Assembly (NCBI RefSeq): GCF_000719555.1
Contig: NZ_JOGX01000099.1
Location: 1-15,791, forward strand
Direction of reading: 5' to 3'
Length of the DNA stretch: 15,791 nt
Source: Streptomyces sp. NRRL F-5727
GTDB taxonomy: Bacteria; Actinomycetota; Actinomycetes; Streptomycetales; Streptomycetaceae
The notes beneath the pieces were generated by a model. It was not told where the DNA came from, ran no database searches, and worked only from the letters and a program-made list of their open reading frames with translations. Each line of letters opens with the position of its first letter. The stretch's first letter is position 1. Below are positions 1-6,341 of the stretch, in pieces. The translations under genes and the position numbers were made by a program.

Positions 1-88
1 CGGTTACATTCCGAACCCGGAAGCTAAGCCTTTCAGCGCCGATGGTACTGCAGGGGGGACCCTGTGGGAGAGTAGGACGCCGCCGAAC
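1..88 (+). rRNA. rrf: 5S ribosomal RNA, 3' part (5' end outside window)
   Basis: The first 88 bases match the 3' three quarters of an actinobacterial 5S rRNA. They include the loop region with CCGAACCCGGAAG, the GATGGTACTGCAGGGGG segment, and the closing GTGGGAGAGTAGGACGCCGCC. The final CCGCCGAAC would pair with the 5' GTTTCGGTGG of Streptomyces 5S, which lies before the window. This marks the end of an rRNA operon transcribed left to right. No tRNA follows it. The 3' end is set by the expected helix and may be off by one or two bases. Confidence 0.97.
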
Positions 89-100
89 AATCATTGTGGA

Positions 101-131
101 AAAGCCCCGCACCTTCTGGTGCGGGGCTTTT
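101..131 (+). terminator. Rho-independent terminator of the rRNA operon
   Basis: A perfect 13-bp stem (AAAGCCCCGCACC against GGTGCGGGGCTTT) with a four-base TTCT loop lies 12 bases after the 5S end. The 3' arm ends in a run of four T. This is the classic intrinsic terminator form and sits where an rrn operon should stop. Confidence 0.93.
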
Positions 132-253
132 CTGCGTTCCGGGGCGGGTTGTTTCCGCACCGTGAAGCGCCCATGAAACGCGGGGCGTTTCCCTTCCCTT
201 CTTCAGGAGCCGACCTTAGCGTCGGCGACCGGCGCGACCTCCGTACGCCTCCT
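132..253 (+). other. Intergenic region between rrn and the propeller gene, two small hairpins
   Basis: This region holds no gene. Two inverted repeats are visible: GAAACGC-GGG-GCGTTTC at 175-191, followed by a pyrimidine run, and GCCGAC-CTTAGC-GTCGGC at 209-226. The promoter of the following gene should lie here, but I cannot name convincing -35 and -10 boxes. The second hairpin would lie in the 5' untranslated region about 30 bases before the ribosome binding site. Confidence 0.4.
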
Positions 254-259
254 GAGGAG
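254..259 (+). promoter_or_regulatory. Ribosome binding site fixing a TTG start
   Basis: GAGGAG lies five bases before the TTG at 265. No ATG or GTG with similar support precedes the signal peptide, so this site sets the start. Confidence 0.75.
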
Positions 260-264
260 CTGAC

Positions 265-1854
265 TTGACCACTCGTCCACCCCGCCGTCGCGGGCGCGCG
301 GCCACCGTGGCCGCCGCCCTCGCCGCGGTTCTCCTGGCGGGTTCCGCGCCCGTCGCCCAGGCCGAGGAGATCCCCCTCGCGCTCGGACACCGGCTCGTCG
401 ACCACTACGAGGGGGCGCCGGGCACGGCCAGGCCGCTGCCGGGCGCCGGGCCCGCCCAGCACCCCCACCTGGCGCCCAACGGGCGCAGCGGTATGCACGC
501 CGACGGCGCCGGCAGCGGCACCCACCCGTATCCGGCGCCGCTGGGGCGGAGCCCCCAGGTGACGAGCGAGCAGATCGCCCCGGTCGGCGGCGAGTGCGCC
601 ACCGCCACCTTCGACGCCGGCGGGCGGCTCCTCACCGTCTGCGGCACCTTCAACGGCTTCCTGCTCAAGCTGCTCGACCCGCGCAGCCTCGACACCCTCG
701 CCGAGTACAAACTGCCGCAGCGCTCCTCCACCGTGGAGGCCATCACACGGCTCGACTTCGAGAAGATCTTCAAGGACACCTCGGGCGGCGCCTACTTCTA
801 CCTGGACGACCGCGACCGGGTCGTGCTCGCCGACTCCCGGCAGCACGTCCTGCGCATCGCGCACGGGCAGAAGGCGGACGGGTCCTGGGCGTTCACCGTC
901 GAGGACGACTGGGACCTGACCCCGCTCGTGCCGCACGACTGCGTCAGCTGGACCAACCTCTTCCCCGACGGGGTGTGCGACCCCGTCACCTCGGTCATGC
1001 CGGACTGGGACGGGCGGATCTGGTGGGTCACCCGGCTCGGGCGGGTCGGGACCGTCGACCCCGCCACCGGGACGCTGCGGTCGATCCGGCTCGACGGGGA
1101 GGAGATCCAGAACTCCTTCTCCGTCGCCGAGGACGGCGTCTCGATCGTCACCGACCACGCCCTGTACGCGTTCCGGGCGGACGGTGACGGGACGCCGCGG
1201 GTGGTCTGGCGGGAGGCGTACGACCGGGGCACCGGGACCAAGCCCGGCTCGGTGAACCAGGGGTCGGGGACCACACCCGATCTCTTCGGCAGCCGGGACG
1301 AGTACGTCGCCATCACGGACAACGCCGACGACCGCATGAACGTCCTCGTCTACCGGCGGGGGGACGACGTGCCGGCGGGGGAGCGGCTCGTGTGCAAGGT
1401 GCCGGTCTTCGGGTCCGGGGCCTCGACGACCGACAACTCGCTGATCAGCTGGGGCGACAGCCTCGTCGTGGAGAACAACTACGGGTACGAGAACCCGTCG
1501 TCGCTCGGCTTCGGGCGCAGCGTCGTCGGCGGGGCCACGCGGATCGACGTACGGTCCGACGGGAGCGGCTGCGACGTGGTGTGGGAGAGCGACGTGCGGT
1601 CGCCGTCCACCGTGCCGAAGCTCTCCACCGCCAACGGGCTGCTGTACTTCTACGAGAAGAGGCCCAACGGGCTGGGGATCGACGCCTGGTACCTCACGGC
1701 CGTCGACTTCCGCACCGGCGGACGGGTCTTCTCGCGGCTGACCGGGACCGGGCTCGGCTACGACAACAACTGGGCGCCGGTCACCCTCGGCCCCGACGGC
1801 ACCGCGTACGTCGGCGTCTTCAACGGCATCGTCGCCGTACGGGACACCGCCTGA
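265..1854 (+). CDS. Secreted beta-propeller-like protein of unknown function
   Basis: This is a 529-residue protein starting with TTG. Residues 1-33 form a clear Sec-type signal peptide: an arginine-rich start, a hydrophobic core near 12-25, and cleavage after AQA at 33. A flexible Gly/Pro/His-rich linker covers about 45-95. The rest reads as repeated short beta-strand units ending in patterns such as GTVDPATGTLRSIRL (about 261-276), GVSIVTDHALYAFRAD (291-306) and GTAYVGVFNGIVAVRD (512-527). These resemble blades of a PQQ-type or WD-like beta-propeller. Six cysteines (111, 126, 226, 238, 377, 436) could form disulfides in the exported protein. I recognise no catalytic motif, and the family name and substrate are unknown to me. 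The gene stands alone between the rrn terminator and a bidirectional terminator. Confidence 0.85.
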   Translation: MTTRPPRRRGRAATVAAALAAVLLAGSAPVAQAEEIPLALGHRLVDHYEGAPGTARPLPGAGPAQHPHLAPNGRSGMHADGAGSGTHPYPAPLGRSPQVTSEQIAPVGGECATATFDAGGRLLTVCGTFNGFLLKLLDPRSLDTLAEYKLPQRSSTVEAITRLDFEKIFKDTSGGAYFYLDDRDRVVLADSRQHVLRIAHGQKADGSWAFTVEDDWDLTPLVPHDCVSWTNLFPDGVCDPVTSVMPDWDGRIWWVTRLGRVGTVDPATGTLRSIRLDGEEIQNSFSVAEDGVSIVTDHALYAFRADGDGTPRVVWREAYDRGTGTKPGSVNQGSGTTPDLFGSRDEYVAITDNADDRMNVLVYRRGDDVPAGERLVCKVPVFGSGASTTDNSLISWGDSLVVENNYGYENPSSLGFGRSVVGGATRIDVRSDGSGCDVVWESDVRSPSTVPKLSTANGLLYFYEKRPNGLGIDAWYLTAVDFRTGGRVFSRLTGTGLGYDNNWAPVTLGPDGTAYVGVFNGIVAVRDTA

Positions 1855-1865
1855 GCCACGACAGC

Positions 1866-1927
1866 GGCGGACGTGCGGGAGCGGCGCGGCGCCCTCGGCC
1901 GGGTGCCGCGCCGGTCCCGTGTCCGCC
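1866..1927. terminator. Bidirectional terminator between convergent genes
   Basis: A long interrupted inverted repeat fills the 76 bases between two converging genes. The outer arms are GGCGGAC and GTCCGCC, then GGGA and TCCC, and the inner arms are CGGCGCGGC and GCCGCGCCG around a 14-base loop. There is no T-run, which is common for streptomycete terminators. It probably stops transcripts from both sides. Confidence 0.65.
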
Positions 1928-1930
1928 GGG

Positions 1931-2728
1931 TCACTCCATCGGCGGCACCTCGCCGACGGTGGTCCGGACATCGATCACCGCGAACGCGGCGCCCTGCGGG
2001 TCGAGGAGGGCGGCGAAGCGGCCGAAGGGGCTGTCCATCGGGCCGAAAACCTTGCGTCCGCCGAGCCGTTCGGCCGCGGCCACCGCCAGGTCGCAGTTGT
2101 CGACGGCGAAGTAGATCTGGATGTAGGAGGGGACCTCCGCCGGGAAGTCCTCGGGCGTCATCTTCATGCGGCCCAGGAGGGGGTCGGCGCCGAGGTCGAA
2201 GACCTTGTAGTCCATGTCCTCGGTGGTCATCTTCTTGGTGCGGTAGCCGAAGACCTCCGGGAAGAAGGCGTCGGACTTCTCGGGCTCGCGGGTGAAGACC
2301 TCGGCCCAGACGTACGAGCCGGTCTCCCCCTCGAGCTCGAAGCCCTCGTGGACACCGGCCTGCCAGAGGCCGAACACCACGCCCGTCGGGTCCTGGGCGA
2401 TGCACATCGAGCCGAAGTCGCCGACCTTCATCGGCTCCATCAGCACCGTGCCGCCGGCTGCCCTGATCTTCTCCGCGCTGGCCTCGACGTCGTCCGAGGC
2501 CAGGTACAGACACCAGGCGGACTGCGGCGAGGTGTCCCCGCCGGGCATCGGCGGGACGACGGCGGCGACCGCCTTCCCGTTCTTGTACGCCTGGGTGTAG
2601 TTGCCGAACTCCGTCGACGCCTCGCCGAAGGTCCAGCCCAGCACGTCGGCGTAGAACGTCTTGGCGCCCTCGGCGTCGGTGAACATCGCGTCGGTCCAGA
2701 CCGGTGTGCCTTCAGGTCGTACGGCCAT
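1931..2728 (-). CDS. Two-domain VOC (glyoxalase/bleomycin resistance fold) protein, CFP30B type
   Basis: This 265-residue protein has two vicinal-oxygen-chelate domains, about 8-125 and 135-255. Each starts with a GTPVW-like or GSYVWAEV strand, has a helix with an FY or FF pair (TFYADVLGW; AFFPEVFGY), and ends in DPTG/DPQG before a final strand (QDPTGVVFGLWQ; LDPQGAAFAVID). From memory it resembles the mycobacterial antigen CFP30B (Rv0577), including the GTP-W opening. Such proteins bind small molecules or act on electrophiles; no reaction is assigned. The ATG at 2728 was chosen because the domain starts just after it and GAGAG lies eight bases upstream. The frame stays open upstream to about 3196, but that stretch overlaps the NUDIX gene and has no family features. 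Confidence 0.92.
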   Translation of the reverse strand: MAVRPEGTPVWTDAMFTDAEGAKTFYADVLGWTFGEASTEFGNYTQAYKNGKAVAAVVPPMPGGDTSPQSAWCLYLASDDVEASAEKIRAAGGTVLMEPMKVGDFGSMCIAQDPTGVVFGLWQAGVHEGFELEGETGSYVWAEVFTREPEKSDAFFPEVFGYRTKKMTTEDMDYKVFDLGADPLLGRMKMTPEDFPAEVPSYIQIYFAVDNCDLAVAAAERLGGRKVFGPMDSPFGRFAALLDPQGAAFAVIDVRTTVGEVPPME

Positions 2729-2806
2729 GACGTGACTCTCGCTTCCGATCGATGACGTTATGGGTGTTTCGTGGTGCACGCCCACGCTAGTCACGCCCCG
2801 GCGGTC

Positions 2807-2824
2807 CCGCGCGGTGGCGCGCGG
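2807..2824 (-). terminator. Possible terminator hairpin after the NUDIX gene
   Basis: CCGCGCG and CGCGCGG form a perfect seven-bp stem around GTGG, six bases beyond the NUDIX stop codon. There is no T-run. It could separate the NUDIX transcript from the downstream VOC gene, whose promoter would lie in 2729-2806. Confidence 0.4.
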
Positions 2825-2829
2825 TCGGC

Positions 2830-3351
2830 TCAGGACGACGGGCGGCCGAGCGTGTAGCGGTGGAACGGCGCCGGCGGCAGGGCGAGGTCGGGCCGCCACA
2901 CGGCCAGCACCTGCGCGGAGGGCAGGAACAGGGCCTTCGGCAGTGTGTCGGGGGAGGTCCACTCCCAGCGCCGGATCTTCTCCGGCTCGGCCACCGCCGG
3001 GGTGCCCGTGAAGGTGCGGACGACCGTCGCCGCTGTCATCCGGGTCAGCACCGGCGAGGTGACCGTGTCGAGGAGCAGGCCGAGGACCTCGACCTGGGCC
3101 GCGCCGGTGACCAGCGTGGTCTCCTCGGCCAGCTCCCGGGCCGCGGCCTCCTCGATCGACTCGCCCGGTTCGATGCCGCCGCCCGGCAGCTCCCACACGC
3201 CCGAGCGGTCCAGGCCGAGCAGGACCCGGCCCCGGTCGTCGAGCACGACGATCCCGGCGCCCAGCGCGGCGGTCGCGGTCGGCGGGCGGGTGTTGCGGGA
3301 GGCGGTGGCGGGGTCGGCGGCGGTGTCGGAGGCGTACCGGTCGGAGCTCAT
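2830..3351 (-). CDS. NUDIX hydrolase
   Basis: This 173-residue protein carries a NUDIX box at residues 58-80 (GGIEPGE, then RELAEE). It therefore probably hydrolyses a nucleoside diphosphate linked to another group, using Mg2+ bound by the REXXEE glutamates (E73, E76, E77). The consensus GX5EX7REUXEEXGU is met except for the last glycine, which is Thr79. The preceding strand GIVVLDDRGRVLLGLDRSGVWELPGG is typical of the fold. The first 25 residues look disordered. The start ATG at 3351 has only a weak purine stretch before it. The gene follows the universal stress gene by 34 bases on the same strand, so the two may be co-transcribed. The exact substrate cannot be read from sequence. Confidence 0.93.
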   Translation of the reverse strand: MSSDRYASDTAADPATASRNTRPPTATAALGAGIVVLDDRGRVLLGLDRSGVWELPGGGIEPGESIEEAAARELAEETTLVTGAAQVEVLGLLLDTVTSPVLTRMTAATVVRTFTGTPAVAEPEKIRRWEWTSPDTLPKALFLPSAQVLAVWRPDLALPPAPFHRYTLGRPSS

Positions 3352-3385
3352 GCGCCCTGTCTACCAGCCGTCACCGACAGCGGGG

Positions 3386-4318
3386 TCAGCCGGCGGCGGG
3401 CGGCGGGACGACCGCCACCGGGCAGGCGGCGTGGTGGAGGACCGCGTGCGCCACCGAGCCCACCAGGAGCTCGGCGATCCGGTGCCGGTGGTGCCGGCCC
3501 ACGACCAGCAGGGCCGTGTCGGCGGAGGCGTCCACGAGGAGTCCTGCGGCGTCCCCCGGTGCGACCGTGCGGACGAGCTTCACGTCCGGCCACCGCTCGG
3601 CGAAGGGGCGCAGCCGGGTGTCCTGGACGCGCCGGGCCTCCGCGAGGAGGTCCTCGGTGTCGTCCGCGAGGGGGAGGGGCGGCGGCATCTGGAAGGCCGG
3701 GGAGGGGGCCGCGACCAGCGCGGACGGGTTCGGCGGGAGCGGCAGCGCCGTCATCGCCTCCAGCGGGACGCCCCGGAGCCGGGCCGTCTCGAAGGCGAAG
3801 GTCACCACCTCGTCCGGGGTCTCCTCGGGATGCAGTCCCAGCAGGATCCGTCCGGCCTCGGGGCCGCTGTCCAGGGACGCGGTGCGGGCCTCGTGCGGCA
3901 CCACCACCAGGGGGCAGGGGGAGCGGGCGGCGAGGGCGCGGCCGGTGGAGCCGAGCAGCAGGGTGGCGAAGCCGCCGTGACCCCGGGAGCCGGTCACCAG
4001 GAGGCGGGCGCCGCGGGCGAGGGCGGGCAGGACGTCGGTGACCGACCCGTCCAGGGAGTCGTACCGGACCGGCACCGCGTGGCCGCGTTCCTCCACCACC
4101 GTGCGGACCGCTTCCAGGACGGTGTCCCTCAGCTCGGGCTCGGTGCCGAGCGAGGCGATCCGGGCCGCGCCGAGCTGGAGGGCGTCGGAGCGGACGTGCG
4201 CCACGACCAGCGGGGCGCCCATGGTCTCGGCGGCGCCCAGCGCCCAGGACAGGGCGCGGAGGCTGTGCTCGGAGCCGTCGACGGCGGCGACGACGGGCGG
4301 GTCGGTTACCTCGTTCAT
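3386..4318 (-). CDS. Universal stress protein with tandem Usp domains
   Basis: This 310-residue protein has two Usp domains, about 8-142 and 155-305. Domain one opens with VVAAVDGSEHS and keeps the full ATP-binding pattern G-2x-G-9x-G-S (G110, G113, G123, S124). Domain two has G274, G287 and S288, but the middle glycine is His277 in an RHHRHR stretch, so nucleotide binding there may be altered. Tandem Usp proteins are common in actinobacteria and help in dormancy, hypoxia or stress responses. The ATG at 4318 is preferred over an in-frame upstream ATG because GGGAGG lies nine bases before it and the Usp fold starts right after it. It may lead an operon with the NUDIX gene. Confidence 0.93.
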   Translation of the reverse strand: MNEVTDPPVVAAVDGSEHSLRALSWALGAAETMGAPLVVAHVRSDALQLGAARIASLGTEPELRDTVLEAVRTVVEERGHAVPVRYDSLDGSVTDVLPALARGARLLVTGSRGHGGFATLLLGSTGRALAARSPCPLVVVPHEARTASLDSGPEAGRILLGLHPEETPDEVVTFAFETARLRGVPLEAMTALPLPPNPSALVAAPSPAFQMPPPLPLADDTEDLLAEARRVQDTRLRPFAERWPDVKLVRTVAPGDAAGLLVDASADTALLVVGRHHRHRIAELLVGSVAHAVLHHAACPVAVVPPPAAG

Positions 4319-4375
4319 GAGGGGATGCCTCCCGCGCCCGGCGCCGCGCCACACCGGCGACGGCGACCGGGTCCG

Positions 4376-4786
4376 TCAGGCGTTCTGCGCGCGGGCGGCC
4401 TCGTCGGCGGCGCGCTGGGCGTTGCGCTCCTTGATGCGCACGTTCTCCTTGCGGACCTCGGCCTGGGTGGCGCGCTCCTTGACCAGCCACTCAGGGGCCT
4501 CGGCCTTGAGCGCCTCGATCTGCTCGGTGGTCAGCGCCTCGGTGACGCCGCCGCGGGCGAGGCCGGAGATGGAGATGCCGAGCTTGGCGGCGACGACGGG
4601 GCGCGGGTGCGGGCCGTTCTGGCGCAGCTCCTGGAGCCAGGCCGGCGGGTCGGCCTGGAGCTCGTTGAGCTCGGCGCGCGTGACGACGCCCTCCTGGAAG
4701 TCGGCGGGGGTGGCGTCGAGGTACACACCCAGCTTCTTGGCCGCGGTCGCGGGCTTCATCGTCTGGGAGTTCTGGTGCTGCGTCAT
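4376..4786 (-). CDS. DUF5997 family protein
   Basis: This 136-residue soluble protein matches my memory of the actinobacterial DUF5997 family. It opens with MKPATAAKKLGVYLDATP at 10-27, followed by a FQEGVVTRAELNEL stretch and a PPAWLQELRQNGPHPR segment at 47-62. A second similar pattern follows (AAKLGISISGLARGG, then EAPEWLVKERA), so it may contain two related helical units, each ending in P-x-WL. The C-terminal 35 residues are a charged helix rich in Arg, Glu and Ala. No function is known to me. It diverges from the LysR-like gene, with 92 bases between the starts. That pairing seems recurrent in streptomycetes, which suggests a shared role, but this is from memory. Confidence 0.88.
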   Translation of the reverse strand: MTQHQNSQTMKPATAAKKLGVYLDATPADFQEGVVTRAELNELQADPPAWLQELRQNGPHPRPVVAAKLGISISGLARGGVTEALTTEQIEALKAEAPEWLVKERATQAEVRKENVRIKERNAQRAADEAARAQNA

Positions 4787-4878
4787 GGTGTCCAGGGTAT
4801 CGAGCGGACGGGCGTGCGCCGACCACGGCCGCCCGCCGACCTGCGCGGACGGGGCGGACCGGCGGGTAATCTTGCGGG
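4787..4878. promoter_or_regulatory. Divergent promoter region, possibly two leaderless transcripts
   Basis: Both start codons have a TAnnnT box at a distance that would put the transcription start on or next to the initiation codon. On the plus strand TAATCT (4867-4872) lies six bases before the GTG at 4879. On the minus strand TACCCT (4799-4794) lies seven bases before the ATG at 4786. Neither gene has a good Shine-Dalgarno sequence. The -35 boxes are not clear. This is inference from spacing. Confidence 0.45.
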
Positions 4879-5646
4879 GTGACTGACTCCTCCCCGGCCC
4901 CCACGACCTTCCGGCTCGCCTATGTGCCCGGTGTGACGCCCTCGAAGTGGGTGCGGATCTGGGAGCAGCGGCTGCCCGACGTCCGTCTCGCGCTCCTCCA
5001 GGTGACGCCCGGGGAGTCCTTCGGGATGCTCAGGGACGGTGCCGCGGACGCCGCGCTGCTGCGGCTGCCGGTCGACGGCGAGGACCTGGCGGCGATCCCG
5101 CTGTACGAGGAGACCAGCGTGGTGGTGATGCCGAAGGACCACCTGTTCGCCGCGGCCGAGGAGCTGAGCCCGGAGGACCTGGCGGAGGAGCTGGTACTGC
5201 ACCCGCTGGACGACACGCTCGGCTGGGAGACGCCGCCCGGCCGGCCCGCGTTCCAGCGGCCGGAGACCACGGCCGACGCGATCGAGCTGGTGGCCGCCGG
5301 GGTCGGGGTGCTGGTCGTGCCGCAGTCGCTGGCCCGGCTGCACCACCGCAAGGACCTCACGTACCGCACGATCACCGGCGTCCCGCAGTCGCGGGTGGCG
5401 CTGTCGTGGCCGAGGGCCGAGGAGGCTCCCGACCTGGTGGAGGAGTTCATCGGGATCGTCCGGGGCCGGACCGTGAACAGCACCCGTGGGCGGCGGGCGG
5501 AGGCCCAGAAGGGCCAGAAGACCGCGAAGCCGGCGCCGAAGCCCGCGAAGAAGGCCGCCGGGGGCAGGCCGGCGCGGCCGGCGAAGCCCGCGCGGGGCAA
5601 GGGCGGCGCCGCCGGGCGCGGCGGGAAGCCCCGCCGGGGGCGCTGA
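4879..5646 (+). CDS. LysR substrate-binding domain protein without HTH, with histone-like basic tail
   Basis: This is a 255-residue protein with a GTG start. Residues 10-195 match the effector-binding domain of LysR regulators: FRLAYVPGVTPSKW, the DAALLRLP strand, PLYEETSVVVMPKDHLFA (74-91), and AIELVAAGVGVLVVPQSLARL (134-154). The usual N-terminal winged helix-turn-helix of about 60-85 residues is absent, and no open frame before the GTG supplies one. Residues 201-255 form a tail of Lys, Arg, Ala, Pro and Gly with one acidic residue, including KPAKKA and GGRPARPAK. It resembles the tails of actinobacterial HU proteins (HupB/HupS) and has a GRP core as in AT-hooks. It may sense a ligand and bind DNA unspecifically, or act by partnering another regulator. 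It diverges from DUF5997. Confidence 0.88.
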   Translation: MTDSSPAPTTFRLAYVPGVTPSKWVRIWEQRLPDVRLALLQVTPGESFGMLRDGAADAALLRLPVDGEDLAAIPLYEETSVVVMPKDHLFAAAEELSPEDLAEELVLHPLDDTLGWETPPGRPAFQRPETTADAIELVAAGVGVLVVPQSLARLHHRKDLTYRTITGVPQSRVALSWPRAEEAPDLVEEFIGIVRGRTVNSTRGRRAEAQKGQKTAKPAPKPAKKAAGGRPARPAKPARGKGGAAGRGGKPRRGR

Positions 5647-5685
5647 GCGGGCTCCTCGGCATACTCCTCCTGTCGATCAAGAGAG

Positions 5686-5703
5686 CGCCCACCGTGGTGG
5701 GCG
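5686..5703 (+). promoter_or_regulatory. 18-bp inverted repeat before the Cyt-like gene
   Basis: CGCCCACC and GGTGGGCG form a perfect eight-bp inverted repeat around GT, ending eight bases before the AGGAGA ribosome binding site. It could be an operator, or an RNA hairpin that limits access of ribosomes. It has no T-run and lies 39 bases after the preceding stop codon, so it might also act as a weak terminator or attenuator. Confidence 0.5.
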
Positions 5704-5711
5704 GCGAGAAC

Positions 5712-5717
5712 AGGAGA
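5712..5717 (+). promoter_or_regulatory. Ribosome binding site fixing a TTG start
   Basis: AGGAGA lies five bases before TTG at 5723. The frame is open back to 5486, but that upstream part overlaps the LysR-like gene and codes for low-complexity Arg/Gly sequence. Confidence 0.8.
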
Positions 5718-5722
5718 AGCCT

Positions 5723-6301
5723 TTGGCAGCCAGTTTCAGGACCGTGATCGAGGTGGCGCCCGCCCACCTCGACGAGGCCCGGGCGATCGACCGGGTCTTC
5801 CAGGAGGCGATCGCACCCGCGACCGTCGACTTCGACTTCGACGCCATCCACCGGGCGGCGGCCGCCGTGCCGGACTGCACCGTGGTCCGGATGGTGCGGG
5901 GCTGGGGGCTCAGGGAGCACGCGCCGCTGCTCGTGATGGTGCTCTCGCTGAAGGAGGCCGTCCGGCAGGCGCTGCCGGCGGCCTGCGCGGAGGCGGGGTT
6001 CTGGGGGACGGTGGAGCGGGAGCTGGTCGCCGCGTTCACCGGGCTCGGTGAGGCGGCGGACGAGCCGGGGCTGAAGTTCTACGAGGAGTCGGAGCAGCGC
6101 ACGCGCTACTACCGGGACCTCTTCTTCGCGCTGCAGGACGAGGGCTCGGGCGACGCGCTGCACGCGCTGGCGTTCTGCGTGGACGTCACCGTCGAGCTGC
6201 CGAAGGAGCGGGTGCTCGGGCTCGGTCTGACGGACACGGCGCCGTTCGCCGTCGGGCTGAACGCGATCGTGCTGCGCCGTCCGCTTCCCGTCGCGGCCTG
6301 A
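5723..6301 (+). CDS. Cyt-type cytolytic delta-endotoxin-like protein
   Basis: This is a 192-residue protein with no signal peptide or membrane segment. Compared with remembered Bacillus thuringiensis Cyt1A, several blocks line up in order. VFQEAIAPATVDF (25-37) matches AFQNALVPTSTDF. LKFYEESEQRTRYYRDLFFALQD (117-139) matches the segment ending NYTYNVLFAIQN. ERVLGLGLTDTAPFAVGLNAIVLRRPL (162-188) matches EQVLFFTIQDSASYNVNIQ and its continuation. LVMVLSLKEAVRQAL (70-84) matches VSVMINKVLEVLKTVL. Cyt proteins are single-domain alpha/beta toxins that insert into membrane lipids. Native Cyt1A is about 249 residues and is trimmed at both ends, so this gene encodes roughly the activated core. It follows the LysR-like gene by 76 bases on the same strand. 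Function as a toxin is inferred; it could have another membrane-related role. Confidence 0.8.
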   Translation: MAASFRTVIEVAPAHLDEARAIDRVFQEAIAPATVDFDFDAIHRAAAAVPDCTVVRMVRGWGLREHAPLLVMVLSLKEAVRQALPAACAEAGFWGTVERELVAAFTGLGEAADEPGLKFYEESEQRTRYYRDLFFALQDEGSGDALHALAFCVDVTVELPKERVLGLGLTDTAPFAVGLNAIVLRRPLPVAA

Positions 6302-6315
6302 TCCGCCGCGTTCCG

Positions 6316-6337
6316 CCGGCCCGCCGTCCCGGGCCGG
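6316..6337. terminator. Bidirectional terminator hairpin
   Basis: CCGGCCCG and CGGGCCGG form a perfect eight-bp stem with a six-base loop in the 40 bases between the converging Cyt-like and DUF6328 genes. There is no T-run, but position and strength suit a terminator for both sides. Confidence 0.65.
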
Positions 6338-6341
6338 ACCC

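Noticed and set aside
91..1971. Long minus-strand open frame of 626 codons opposite the secreted propeller gene
   Set aside because: It starts in the 5S/terminator region, is low-complexity Pro/Val/Asp/Gly/Arg sequence, and mirrors the third-position GC of the real plus-strand gene.
2729..3196. N-terminal extension of the VOC protein to 421 residues
   Set aside because: The extension runs across the NUDIX gene in another frame, is Arg/Gly/Pro-rich and is not part of the VOC family; the ATG at 2728 begins just before the domain.
5486..5722. Upstream extension of the Cyt-like protein
   Set aside because: It overlaps the LysR-like gene, is Arg/Gly/Pro low complexity, and the TTG at 5723 has a good ribosome binding site.
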